A program made the translations under genes and the position numbers. From positions 124,001-188,000 of the forward strand of contig JAENRP010000012.1 of assembly GCA_024741835.1 (NCBI GenBank): DNA of 64,000 bases. The letters are read 5' to 3'. Numbering within the stretch: the first letter of the stretch is position 1; each line of letters starts with the position of its first letter. The stretch comes from Diplocarpon mali. Lineage: Eukaryota; Ascomycota; Leotiomycetes; Helotiales; Drepanopezizaceae. Below the pieces are notes generated by a model. That model did not search any database. It saw nothing but the letters and a program-made list of their open reading frames with translations, and was not told where the DNA came from. Below are positions 22,701-33,886 of this stretch, one piece after another.

Positions 22701-24760
22701 AGGAAGGAGCTATCCTTAAAGCTTTGTATACTTAAAGATTCGCAAGGTATACTACTTAATAGTGATACTATTAAGTCGAACTAATAACCCCTTTCTCTAA
22801 GCTTAGGTATATTAAGCGCACCTGCTGATCGATGACCTATTAGTCACCTAAAGGCCGAATAGACTATTCCTATCGTCTGCGAACTGCTTAAAGTATAGAA
22901 TAACTTTAATATCGTCATCCCTTTAGTTAAAGCACCTATAGTAAAGGATATTCCCAAAATAGGTATAAGTAATAATAAGCCTTTACTATTAGAAAGCGGT
23001 TCTTTAAATAATAAGCCTATAGAACCTATAGCCGAACCTACGCCTTTGAAGAGGAATAGAGACCTAGAACTAGAAGACACTTTAGACGAACGCGAGTCTA
23101 AGCGTATCTAAGCTATAATAGCGCATAGGATTTATAAGCTCAAACTCTAATAGAGCTTTAATAAAGATAATGCGTTCTTAGCCGCTAGGAGGATAATGAA
23201 AATCTCTCTTCTAAAGATGTATAATAAAGCTATTAATAACCTAAAGAATAGAGTAGTATAAAATAAGGCAATCTAAGAGGAGATAAGCTCTCTTATTACA
23301 AATGGCATATAGATAGAGGAACCGACGCTAAAGAACGTGAACCTAGTATTAATAAAGTAGGTCTTTATAATCAAAATATATGCAAATAGGACCTTAGAAT
23401 ATTATAAGGTAAGGCTTATAGCTAAAGGCTTCTCCTAATAGTATAGAGAAGACTACTTTAATACATTTGCGCTAATAGTTTATATAGATACCCTTTGTAT
23501 ATTTATAGCAATAGTAGCCGCTAAGGACCTTGAATATAGATAGTATGATATTAAAAATGCATTTACTAAAGCGACTATAAAGGAATGGATTTTTCTCTCC
23601 CGACCTAATAGTATTTTTATACGCGCTGGCTACTCCCTTTATATACTCTATAGTATCTATAGGCTTAAATAATCAGCCTATAATTAGAACCTTTTATATA
23701 GCTCTACTCTAATAGAAATAGGATTCGTTTAAAGCCTAGCTAACCCTTATTTGTTTACCTATACTAAGCGTAGAATCAAGTTGCTATTATATATCGATAA
23801 TATTACTATAGCTATAAAAACAACTACTTAATTAGATTGGTTCTTTATAACAATTCGGAAACGTTTTAATACTAAGGATCTAAGGGGAATTTATAAGATC
23901 CTTAGCATCTGCGTTATAAGGAACCGCTCTACTCGAGAACTCTAGTTGAATTAAGAGTAGTATATTAAGAAGATCCTAGACTAAATAGGACTTTCTACTT
24001 ATGCTCTTAACTTTAAGCTAAAGTGTACTCCAATCGAAGGAAAGTATAATAAGTTAGAGCCTGCTAATGAAAATAAGTAGAAAGGAGATCTGAAGAAGTA
24101 TTAATAGGATATTAGAGCAATTATATATACTATAGTATATATAAGACCAAATATCGCCTTTATTACTAGGCAACTTAGTCAGAACTTAAAGGATCTAACG
24201 ATTTAATATAAGAATATAGTCAAGCGACTTAAAAGGTACCTTCGATTAATAATTATATAAAAGGTAAGATACAGACTAATGAAATATATAAGCGCAAAGC
24301 TTAAGGTATATACCGATTCCGATTAGGCAAATATAAAAGGTTAGAAAAGTATATTTAAAAGCGTAGCAATACTATATAGTAGACCTATATTATAAAGAAG
24401 TAGGAAGTAGAAATCAATAGCTACTGCAAGCATTAAGGCTAAATATATATTAATATTATTAAATTATAAGTAAGGATTATAAATCGCCTAAGTTTTAAAA
24501 GATATAGGTTTTATTAAGTATATTAAATAAGATAGGAATTATATTAATCTTTAAGTAGATAATATAAGGGCAATTGCACTTATAAAGAATCTACACTTAT
24601 ATAAGCGATCGAAATATATTAATATTATCTACTACTTTATTTATAACCTTATTATAAAGAATAAGTTATTAATTACCTATATCTTAATTAATTAAATAGT
24701 AGTAGATGGATTTATAAAGCTATTAAAGACGGTTATAAAGTTCAAAGCGTTTAAAGATAT
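19791..24760 (+). pseudogene. Element A: decayed gag-pol
   Basis: The conceptual frame starts MASNSDRNTRPKDL at 19791 and is soon broken by stops. Features: a gag-like segment (FRKNWQ...FDDLELYFKSKGIEIAI); a zinc-knuckle remnant at about 20630-20690; a protease-like stretch near 20950 (DWYSNTSCIVYITD, from an aspartate-containing D-S/T-G-like site); an integrase region from about 21720; and reverse transcriptase from about 23400 (YDIKNAFTKA; YIDNITIAI corresponding to YVDD). RNase H ends with the KYINIIYYFI block (from KHIDIRYHFI) near 24610-24650. All assignments are by conceptual translation across stops. Confidence 0.75.
21300..21705 (+). repeat. Tandem array of the ACTC...GAGT motif in element A
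   Basis: Eight degenerate copies spaced about 40-95 bp apart, each close to (G/A)ACTCYTARGCYRGGAYY followed by RYRAGTRRAT. On plus they read as a peptide repeat near MTLRLGLRVDF. On minus they leave an open frame of 142 codons with repeated STRSPSLRVI-like units. The array lies between protease and integrase. G-to-A and C-to-T changes (GCGAGT to ATAAGT) show that it also suffered RIP. Confidence 0.85.
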
Positions 24761-24799
24761 ATTAAGGTTATAAAAGATAGTAGAGGCTTAATAGGCTTA

Positions 24800-24960
24800 A
24801 GGACGACTCCTAGGCCTGCCTTGCGAGTTAGGTCATATAGTCTTATAGAGTAAAGTTTTTTTTAAATCGACTCCTAGGCTTAGACCGCGAGTCAAGTTAT
24901 ATAGTCTTATAAAGGAACGCTTTTAGAAATTTAACTCTTAGTCCTGCCTTGCGAGTAGGA
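24800..24960 (+). repeat. Three more motif copies after the RNase H of element A
   Basis: Copies begin near 24807, 24878 and 24925 (GACTCCTAGGCCTGCCTTGC then GAGT; GACTCCTAGGCTTAGACCGC then GAGT; AACTCTTAGTCCTGCCTTGC then GAGT). They lie beyond the end of the pol homology, so this group is probably non-coding. Confidence 0.8.
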
Positions 24961-25094
24961 TTAGTAATTTTAATAGAGGTTACTATTAATTAATTGTTTT
25001 TAATTTAAAGAGATACCTAAGAGTTGGATTAGCGCAAAAGGATAGTTATTGTTTTCTTAACTATAGGTCAATTGGAGTAAGGTCTAAGTAAGGA

Positions 25095-25289
25095 TATTAA
25101 GATAGGTAATATAACTATTACTTTAATATATTATTATATAATCCTATTGCTTAATTAATAGGATATTAATATATATATAGCTATAAGTAAGAAAGGGGTA
25201 ACCTTCCTTTTCTAACTCTTACTAATATATCGACTATCGACCTCTAGAAGTTTCCTATACCTACTGCGCCGACTTACTTAAGTTCAATA
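25095..25289 (+). repeat. 3' LTR of element A
   Basis: 195 bp, beginning TATTAAGATAGG and ending AGTTCAATA. It is followed by ATTAC (25290-25294), the second copy of the target duplication. Compared with the 5' LTR it carries mainly C-to-T and G-to-A differences. Confidence 0.92.
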
Positions 25290-27183
25290 ATTACCAATCT
25301 TACCGCCTTTGATATTCTAAGCGGCAAGACTTTATATAAGGTCTTTTAGGATAATATTAAGCCTAATAAGCCTTATACTCCCTTAGTTAAGCATCTTCGA
25401 GTACTAGGCTATTGTATCTATATGCTAATTAAGAAAGAAAGGCGAACTTAAAGCAATAAACTCGCTCTAAGAGTAGAGGTAGGTACTCTTATCGGATTTG
25501 ATAGTAGAAGTATCTATCAAATCTATATACTATTGCAAATAGGTGAAAAGATTATTCGATTATCTTACGTTCAATTTGATAAAGACGGCCTAATTATAAA
25601 GCTGCAATTAAGGGGTGATTTCACTCTTAGGCTAGGACTATAAGTCAATTCTGACTCTTACGATAATAATAATTTCACTCCTGGGCCGGGACTGCGAGTC
25701 GATTCAAGAGAAGCTAATAAAGCTGAGCTTCCAACTTTAAGAAAGAGAGGAAGACCTCTTAGTTTAAAGAACAAGGCTTACCCTTAGCCTTCTAAGAAGA
25801 GAGCTACTCGCTTAACTTATACTCTTAGATTTAAAGCTGATAACTCTAATAATAAGGAAGCCTATTTAGGCGCCTTCTATATAACCTTACTCAACTCTCC
25901 TTACCTAAATGACTTAAAAATAGTCGAATAAGCCCTCTCTTGCGCCGATACTAATAAATAGCGATCTGCGATCAACTTTAAGTACAATTCCCTCGCTTAT
26001 AAAAATATATAAGTAATAGTAAAACGCTTAAAACTCTTTAAAGATAATAGAGTACTTAGATCGAGACTTATCTTTAAAATAAAAAGAGACTAAAATAGGG
26101 AAATCTCCTAATAAAAGGTCAGATTCGTCGTATAAGGCTATATATAATAATAAGGTCGCGATTACAATTAGACATTTGCTAAAGTATGCAAATCTGCAGT
26201 TTAAAAGATCGCAATTGCGCTTATAGCGCTATACGACTTTAAGCTAAATCAGTTTAATATTAAGATAGCTTTCCTTAATTTAAAAGCTGACTTTAATATT
26301 TATATTAAGTTACCTCTTAGATATACTTAAGATAAGGTCGTTCTTTTACCTTAAGACTACTATCTTAAGCTTCTTAAGGCCTTATATAGCTTAAAGCAAT
26401 CTTTATAACTATAGTAAGAAAAGCTACGGTCCGAGCTGCAAAAGCTCGATTTTCAACCTCTTAATACTAATAATTGCGTATATATTAACTGCGCCTCTCG
26501 GATTCTTATTATCACCTATATTAATAACTTCCTTATAATAGCAAAAAAGGGTAATATATATAATAAGTTTAAGAGAGATCTTCGCAACCTCTTCGAGATT
26601 ATAGGTAGCAAACCGGCTAACTACTTCTTAAGAGTACGTATAGTTAGAGATTAATAAAATAGAACAATCTCACTTTATTAAAATGCCTATATTAATAAGG
26701 TTCTTAAACGTTTTTATATAACTAATTGCAAAAGCGTACTAACGCCTTTTGCTAATAGCTATAAAGTTTATATAGTCAAATTTAAAGGCCAAGCCACTCT
26801 ATAAGAAGTGAAGCTATATTAGGAGATCTGCGATTTATTATAGTACCTTGCGCACTATACGCATTAGGATATACTATACTACTACTCTATTCTTAGCAAA
26901 TTCCTTATTAACCCTTTACTATAATATATAGTAGCTTTAAAACGAGTTTTATAATACTTATAGGGAACGCGATTCTATTATACTACCTTTAGAAGTAAAA
27001 CAACTAACCTAAAGCTTTAGAAATTGTATAGCTACTGCGATTCTGACTAAGCAGGTGATAAAGGAACTAGAGCCTTCTATTCTGAGGCCGTCTTCTTCCT
27101 TAATAATAGTATAATTACCGCCTCCTTTAAGCGATAAACTATTATCGCTCTCTTATCTACTAAGGTAGAGTATATCGCTATAT
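25290..27183 (+). pseudogene. Outer element: end of integrase, linker and reverse transcriptase (decayed)
   Basis: Continues the outer pol after element A. Visible blocks: NLTAFDILSGKTLYKVF (from the TPYEVF motif of Copia integrases); HLRVLGYCIYMLIKKERR; a linker with two motif copies (about 25615-25700) reading FTLRLGL and FTPGPGLRVDS; then reverse transcriptase with RLIFKIKRD, FNIKIAFLN (from the VKTAFLN motif), LYSLKQS and YINNFLII (from YVDDFLI). RNase H begins before 27183 and is cut by element B just after EYIA. Confidence 0.8.
25610..25700 (+). repeat. Two motif copies in the integrase-RT linker of the outer element
   Basis: ACTCTTAGGCTAGGACTATA then AGTC, and ACTCCTGGGCCGGGACTGCG then AGTC, about 60 bp apart. 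The second is the least mutated copy in the window. On plus it reads TPGPGLRVDS; on minus ESTRSPGPGV. Confidence 0.85.
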
Positions 27184-27378
27184 TATTAAGCTTAAGTGAG
27201 TCGGCGCAGTAGGTAAAGGAGGCTTCTAAAGGTCGATGGTCGATATATTAGTAAGAGTTAGGGAAGGAAGGTTACCCCTTTCTTCTTTATAGCTATATAC
27301 GTATTAATATCCTACTAATTAAGCAGTAGGGTTATATAATAATATATTAGAGTAATAGCTATATTACCTATCTTAATA
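27184..27378 (-). repeat. 3' LTR of element B
   Basis: 195 bp; on the minus strand it begins TATTAAGATAGG and ends CTTAATA. The dyad reads CCTACTG-CTTAAT-TAGTAGG, with one C-to-T change in the second arm. Confidence 0.9.
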
Positions 27379-27524
27379 CCCTTACTCAGACCTTACTCTA
27401 ATTGACCTACAGTTAGGAAAATAATAACTATCCTTTTGCGCTAATCCAACTCTTAAGTATCTCTTTAAATTAAAAATAATCAATTAATAGTAACTTCTAT
27501 TAAAATCACTAATCTTACTTATAA

Positions 27525-27670
27525 GGTGGGACTAGGAGTCAAATTTCTAAAAGCGTTCCTTTATAAGATTATATGACTTGACTTGCGGTCTAGGCCTAGG
27601 AGTTGATTTAAAAACTTTCCTTTATAAGACTATATGATCTAACTCGCAGGGCAGGCCTAAGAGTTGTCCT
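27525..27670 (-). repeat. Three motif copies after the RNase H of element B
   Basis: Minus-strand counterparts of the group at 24800-24960 in element A, so they were present in the common ancestor of A and B. The reading on plus is inverted (for example ACTTGCGGTCTAGGCCTAGG then AGTT). Confidence 0.8.
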
Positions 27671-27739
27671 TAAGCCTATTAAGCCCTTACTATCTTCTGC
27701 AACCTTAGTATATCTTTAAACGCTTCGAACTTTATAACT

Positions 27740-30700
27740 GTCTTTAATAGCTTTATAAATCTATCTACTACTATTCGATCGATTAAGATATAGGTGATTA
27801 ATAACTTATTCTTTATAATAAGGTTATAAATAAAGTAGTAGGTAATATTAATATATTTTAATCACTTATATAAGTGTGGATTCTTTGCAAGTGCAATCGC
27901 CTTTATATTATCTGCTTAAAGATTAATATAGTTCCTATCTTATCTAATATACTTAGCGAAACTTATATCTTTTAAAACTTAGGCAATTTATAATCTTTAC
28001 TTACAATTTGATAATATTAATATATATTCGGCCTTAGTGCTTGCGGTAGCTACTGATTTCTACTTCCTACTTTCTTATAATATAAGTCTGCTATATAATA
28101 CTATTACGCTTTTAGATATACTTTTCTAACCTTTTATATTTGCCTAATTAGAATCGGTATATACCTTAAGCTTTACGCTTATATATTTTATTAGTCTATA
28201 TCTTACCTTTTATATGATTATCAATTGAAGGTACCTTTTAAATCGCTTAATTATATTCTTATATCGAATTATTAGATCCTTTAAGTTCTGATTAAGTTGC
28301 TTAATAATAAAGGTAATATCTGGTCTTATATATACTATAGTATATATAATCGCTCTAATATCCTATTAGTATTTCTTTAGATCTTCTCTTTACTTATTTT
28401 TATTAGTAGGCTCTAACTTATTATACTTTCCTTCAATTGGAGTACGCTTTAGCTTAAAATTAGGAGTATAAGCAAAGAGTCCTATTCAGTCTAAGATCTT
28501 TTTAATATACTATTCTTAATTTAATTAGAGTTCTTAAGTAGAGCGGTTCCTTATAACGCAGATGCTAAGGATCTTATAAATTCCCCTTAGATCCTTAGTA
28601 TTAAAATATTTCCGAATTATTATAAAGAACTAATCTAATTAAGTAATTGTTTTTATAGCTATAGTAATATTATTAATATATAGTAGCAACTTGATTCTAC
28701 GCTTAATATAGGTAAATAGATAAGGGTTAGCTAAGCTTTAAATAAATCCTATTTCTATTAAAGTAGAGCTATATAAAAGGTTTTAATTATAGGCTGATTA
28801 TTTAAGCCTATAGATATTGCGAAGTATATAAAGAGAGTGGCTAGCGCATATAAGAATACTATTAGGTTAAGAGAGAAAAATCTATTCCTTTATAATTACT
28901 TTAGTAAATGCATTTTTTATATTATACTATTTGCATTTAAGGTCTTTAGCAGCTACTATTACTATAAATATACAAAGGGTATTTATACGAACTATCGGCG
29001 CAAATGTATCGAAGTAGTCTTCTTTATACTATTAGAAGAAGCCTTTAGCTATAAGCCTTACCTTATAATGCTCTAAGGTTCTATTTACATATATCTTAAT
29101 TATAAAGACCTACTTTATTAATACTAGGTTTATATCCTTTAGCGTTAGTTCCTCTATTTATATACTATTTATAGTAAAAGAGCTTATCTCCTCTTAGATT
29201 ACCTTACTTTATACTACTTTATTCTTTAGATTATTAATAGCTTTATTATACATTTTTAAAAGAGAGATTTTTATTATCCTTCTAGCGGCTAAGAATATAT
29301 TATCTTTATTAAAGCTTTATTAAAGTTTAAGCTCGTAGATCCTATATGCTATTATAACCTAGATACGCTTAAACTCGCGTTTATTTAAAGTATCTTCCGA
29401 TTCTAGGTCTCTATTCCTCTTTAAAGACGTAGGTTCAGCTATAGGTTCTATAGGCTTATTATCTAAGGAACTGCTTTCCAATAGTAAAGGCTTATTATTA
29501 CTTATACCTATTTTAAGAATATCCTTTACTATAAGTACTTTAATTAAAGGGATAATAATATTAAAGTTATTTTATACTTTAAGTAGTTTGCAAACGATAG
29601 GAATAGTCTATTCGGCCTTTAGGCAACTAATAGGTTATCGATTAGCAGGTACGCTTGATATGCTTAAGCTAAGAGAAAGGGGTTATTAGTTTAGCTTAAT
29701 AGTATTACTATCAAGTGGTATACCTTGCGAATCTTTAAGTATATAGAGCTTTAAGGATAGCTCCCTCTTATTTTAAGATTTATCGAACTTAACTATTAAA
29801 GATATAATTACTTACCTTAGATTTAGCATATATACTATCTATTACTTTATTATCTATTTAATATACTTAATAAATATATATTCTTTACCTTAATTTATTA
29901 GCTTCTTACTTTTTATACTTATAAGCTAGGACTTCAGGCTAATATAAGAGTAGCAGACGCTTTTAAAAACGCAAATATAGTCTAGGCTTGGTTTCTATCC
30001 GAAATATGCCTTATATAATGATATTTAAGTGCTATTAACTATTAGTCTACTACCTATTCTATTTTATAAGTATACGTTTACTTTAATCGCAAGGTCTTAG
30101 AATTCTAATAGCAGGTTAGCATCTTATAATAGAGTGCAATAGTTAGTCTTTACTTATTAAATGCTTTGCTTAGCAATACTATTCTAATAGGAACCTTTAT
30201 ATATTATAATTAATTTATAATAAACTTCTTATTTTACCTATTTATTAAGCTTTACCTTAATCTCTAATGTATTATTAGACCTAATAGCTATTAGCTTTAA
30301 CTAAGTCCAGCGTTCCTTTATCACTTTCTAAGTTTCTAGCTTTTTTATAAGCTTAGATTTAATTCTAATATAAATAGTCTATATTTATTAAGTAGAGTTA
30401 TCTACTATTTAAGAAAACCAATTATTTCCTTTAATTAAGGTTATAAATAGTCTAGTAGTATTAATAGATATTAGCGCTAGTATTGAATCTTTTTATAGAC
30501 TAAGCTTAGTTTGCATCCAATTTTAAAGTTTTATTAGCTTGCAAATTTGGTATATTAAGTGATCCTTTAGTACTTAGATCTTCTATTTTAAAGTTAAGAC
30601 TTTATATAGGCCCTTTAATTTCTCTAGCCTTAAATGCGCGAATCTTCTATATATTAGCTAATACCTTAATAAGCTTTTGGCTTTTAATAGCTTTAGTAGC

Positions 30701-32690
30701 CTATTATTAGTCGATACTTTATTATTAGCGGCTAAAAAGGACTAATAATAGCAGTTTAAGGTTTTGCCGTTTTCCAATTGCAAGCCTAGCTTAAGAGTCG
30801 TTTTTAATAAAACTATAAGATCCACTTGCGGTCCTGGCTTAAGAGTCACTTCTGACGAATTCGCAAATTTCACTTAAAATCCTAGCCTAAGAGTCATTTC
30901 TACGAATTTCACTTGCGATCCTAGCCTAAGAGTTATTATTAGTAAATCTGTAGAATCCACTTGCAGTCCTAGCCTAGGAGTCATTTCTACTAAATTCACT
31001 TATAATCCTAGCTTAAGAGTCACCTTTAAAGATACCTTACAATCTACTTATAGTCTTAGCTTAAGAGTTATTTTCGCGAATTTTACTTGCGATCCTAGCT
31101 TAAGAGTCTATCCATTCTCCTTATCCTCGCTTAATTATATTAGGGTAAAGAGTGCACTTTCCTTAAAGGAATCCACTTATAGGTTTAGCCTAAGAGTCAA
31201 TTTTTATAATATTACCTTTAAGATAATATAAAGTCAATCTTTTATCCAGCTGCAAGATCTATACAGAGTTGAATTGTATGGGAGTTTTTAATAATTAATT
31301 TATATGGTTTATAAAAAATTGATGCCTAGGCTAGGCATAAGGAGAACATTTTGCAAAAGGAAAGAAACGCTAGTAACATTCATTTCTACTATACCTATCG
31401 AGTCTATATATAACCTTCTATTACTAACCTTAATAGAGCGCCTTTTTATTTTAGTAAGCGGGCCTTTAAATAGGTAGGGTTTATCAATTATATATACTAT
31501 ATAACTAGTATTACTATACTAGTCGGATTTAAGGATCTTATAAAGATCGGCTTTTGAAATATAGGCATCTTTATTATAATTATTATCTAAATTATTAGAA
31601 GTGGATTTAGGTTTAGATAACCTATTATTATTATTAAAGGTGTCTACTAAAGTTCTGGCTAAATAGCCTTTTCCTTTGCCTTTCCTTAGTAGTTATAGCC
31701 TTTAGTAGGATAAGGGTAATTTGCTTCTTAACTTTTGCTTTAATTGCTTTTTGATATTAAAGCTAGCAACTATATTAATCAATTGCCTTCTAACTTTATA
31801 ATTAGTAATATTATAAGCATTATTATAGAAGTAGTATCCCTAATAAGCTTAAGGGCTTGTCCTACGCTCCTTCCTCTTCTTAAGCTTGTCTTTGCCTTAT
31901 AACGTAGCATTTGCCGATTTAGAGTATCCTTTAAAGTCTTGCTTAATAGTTTAAAGGAGGTCGATCTTCTTATAGATCTTAAGGTTAGGTTAAATAAGAA
32001 GAGATTGTTTTATAATAGCAAACTTAAGAAGGAGGCTATTAAGTAGGAAATTAAAAAGCTAAGTTTCCTTAAAAGTCATAGCTATCTTAAGATCTATAGC
32101 TTTTACTCTCTTTCTCACTTTACATAGTATAGACTAAGCAGAGTCTATATTTATATCTATATCCTTACTATCTTTATCTTTTTTATATTAAAATAAAGTG
32201 ATCTACTATAGCAGATATTAGGTATTAAAGGCAGTTATCTAAGAGTATTTTGCCTTTAAAATATCCTATCTTATCTTTGCATTATTATAAACTTGAATAA
32301 AATCTTAGTTTTTATCGCTTAAACCTCTATTAATCTTAAGCTTGCATTTAGCTAAGGCTAGCCTATACTCCTTTTCCTTTTCTATATTTAAAATCTGCCT
32401 TTAGGATTCTTAATTATTATCTATTAAAGCTCTTAAGCTAAGCTTGTTTAATATATCTGGTAAATCTTTAGTAGTTGTATTAGCTATTAAAGTAGAAGTA
32501 GACAAATTAGTAGAAGGAGTATAAGGGGCTATTTTCACATATTTAATAAGTATCTTTTAAATTGCTATTTTAATACCTTTGCTTTTAAAGTAAAGCTTTA
32601 AATCGTTGAACTATTATTACTAGTTCTTTTAAAAGAGTTGGAGGTCTTTAGGTCTAGTGTTTTAATTAGAATCGGAAGCTATTGCTATTT
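27740..32690 (-). pseudogene. Element B: decayed gag-pol
   Basis: Minus-strand counterpart of the element A pseudogene. The gag start region is near 32690 (read leftwards), the zinc-knuckle remnant near 31790-31860, the motif array at 30775-31215, reverse transcriptase around 28600-29100 and the RNase H end near 27830. It matches element A closely over its whole length by eye, with most differences being transitions. No open frame of useful length remains. Confidence 0.75.
30775..31215 (-). repeat. Tandem array of the ACTC...GAGT motif in element B
   Basis: About nine degenerate copies, spaced roughly 40-90 bp, orthologous to the array at 21300-21705. Several copies keep the GC-rich core (CACTTGCGGTCCTGGCTTAA then GAGTC). 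Confidence 0.85.
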
Positions 32691-33073
32691 CGAATAGAAT
32701 TGCATTTAAAATCAAATAAATTAAATAGTTAAGGGCACTCCTCTTATCGAAAAGTCGAAATGATTAAATAATAGGTGTTATAGAAGTATTAAATAAGGAG
32801 GAAGTCCTCTTATTAAAAAGGGTTTTTAGGCTATAACGCAGGGAATTATACCTCCTACGAAATATAGTAAAGTAAGGAATTATACCTCTTGCAGTACTAA
32901 AGGGGTTATAAAGCAAGGAATCACACCTCTTATAATATAGGTTAGCTAAATAGGGAATCATACCTCCTATTCGCCGATTGCTCGCCTCTTACTATAAGTC
33001 TCGTTCAACTTCCTACTAATAGTTGCAGCGCAAGTACTTTCTAAGGGAAGTTAATAATCTATTATTAGTCTAG

Positions 33074-33088
33074 CTAAGGCTTATAACC
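33074..33088 (-). other. Primer-binding site of element B
   Basis: On the minus strand GGTTATAAGCCTTAG immediately follows the 5' LTR. Same GGTTATAAG core as the other two elements. Confidence 0.65.
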
Positions 33089-33283
33089 TATTAAGCTTAA
33101 GTGAGTTAGCGTAGTAAGTAAAGAAGGTTTTTAAAGGTCGATAGTCGATATATTAGTAAGAGTTAGGGAAGGAAGGTTACCCCTTTCTTCCTTATAGCTA
33201 TATATATATTAATATCCTACTGACTAAGCAGTAGGGTTATATGATAATACATCAGAATGATAGCTGTATCACCTATCTTAACA
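33089..33283 (-). repeat. 5' LTR of element B
   Basis: 195 bp; on minus it begins TGTTAAGATAGG, keeping the original TG dinucleotide, and ends AAGCTTAATA. It contains an intact dyad CCTACTG-CTTAGT-CAGTAGG. Confidence 0.92.
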
Positions 33284-33605
33284 TATATGCAAATTCGCAT
33301 AAGAGGCCTCTTAGATACACTAAGTACTTAAGGAAATAGGCTACGCTAGCGATAACGCTACTAAAGTCGAGATAATCTGCGATAACTAAAGAGCCCTTTA
33401 TCTTACTAAAAACCCCGAATATTACTAGAGAACAAAGCATATTAATATTAAGTTCTATTATATTTAGCAAAAGCTTCGGAAAGGCCATTTGGACCTTTAG
33501 TATACGAATACTAAAGATAATACTGCTAATAGACTTACTAAAAGCTTAAATAGCTCTAACTACGCCGCCTTTATCAAATTGTTAAATATAAAGGTTCTAT
33601 ACCTT
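33284..33605 (+). pseudogene. Outer element: RNase H end of pol (decayed)
   Basis: Resumes the outer pol after element B. Conceptual reading includes KVEIICDNQRALYLTKNPEYY, RTKHINIKFYYI and TNTKDNTANRLTKSLN, which is the classical C-terminal RNase H signature of Copia elements (original RTKHIDI...FHFI and DMLTK-like). RIP stops interrupt it. It ends near KLLNIKVLY. Confidence 0.85.
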
Positions 33606-33684
33606 AATTAAAGGGTGATTTTTTTTTGCACCTCTATTATAGGGTGATTTTTTTTACACTTCCATTAAGGGGAGATTTTTTTTT

Positions 33685-33715
33685 CTACTCCTGGGCCAGG
33701 CCCGCGAGTTGATTT
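33685..33715 (+). repeat. Single motif copy near the 3' end of the outer element
   Basis: ACTCCTGGGCCAGGCCCGCG then AGTTGATTTT. It is one of the best preserved copies and lies between the RNase H end and the right LTR, outside coding sequence. Confidence 0.8.
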
Positions 33716-33886
33716 TGACTTTTTAAGAGGTGGATTTTCTACTCTAGAGTAGAGCGCGCTAGTGAACTCTACTCTATTTCCTATATCTGCAGGTTGATTT
33801 TTCATGCGAAACTGTAGATTATAACAAAAGTTATAACGTTATATATGTTACTAGCGAGTACCTTTAAAGGTCTCCCTAGAGGGGTA

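Larger units (their letters stand above)
19189..25289 (+). mobile_element. Nested Copia element A (plus orientation)
   Basis: 6101 bp with 195-bp LTRs at both ends, flanked by the 5-bp duplication ATTAC (19184-19188 and 25290-25294). It sits inside the integrase frame of the outer element: removing it and one duplication restores the run of integrase codons ...YIT-NLTAFDIL. It is the same family as element B. Interior order on plus: PBS, gag (from about 19791), zinc knuckle, protease, tandem motif array, integrase, reverse transcriptase, RNase H, right LTR. Stops are dense and typical of RIP. Confidence 0.92.
27184..33283 (-). mobile_element. Nested Copia element B (minus orientation)
   Basis: 6100 bp with 195-bp LTRs, flanked by TATAT (27179-27183 and 33284-33288). 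Same family as element A but inverted, inserted in the RNase H region of the outer element: removing it joins EYIA to the rest of the RNase H frame. The 5' LTR is on the right (33089-33283). Conceptual minus-strand order is gag, protease, motif array, integrase, reverse transcriptase, RNase H. Decay is RIP-like throughout. Confidence 0.92.

Noticed and set aside
28837..29076. Short open frames inside elements A and B (also 22844-23080, 32764-32961, 33273-33488)
   Set aside because: Antisense or chance frames in decayed gag-pol or LTR sequence; no function expected.
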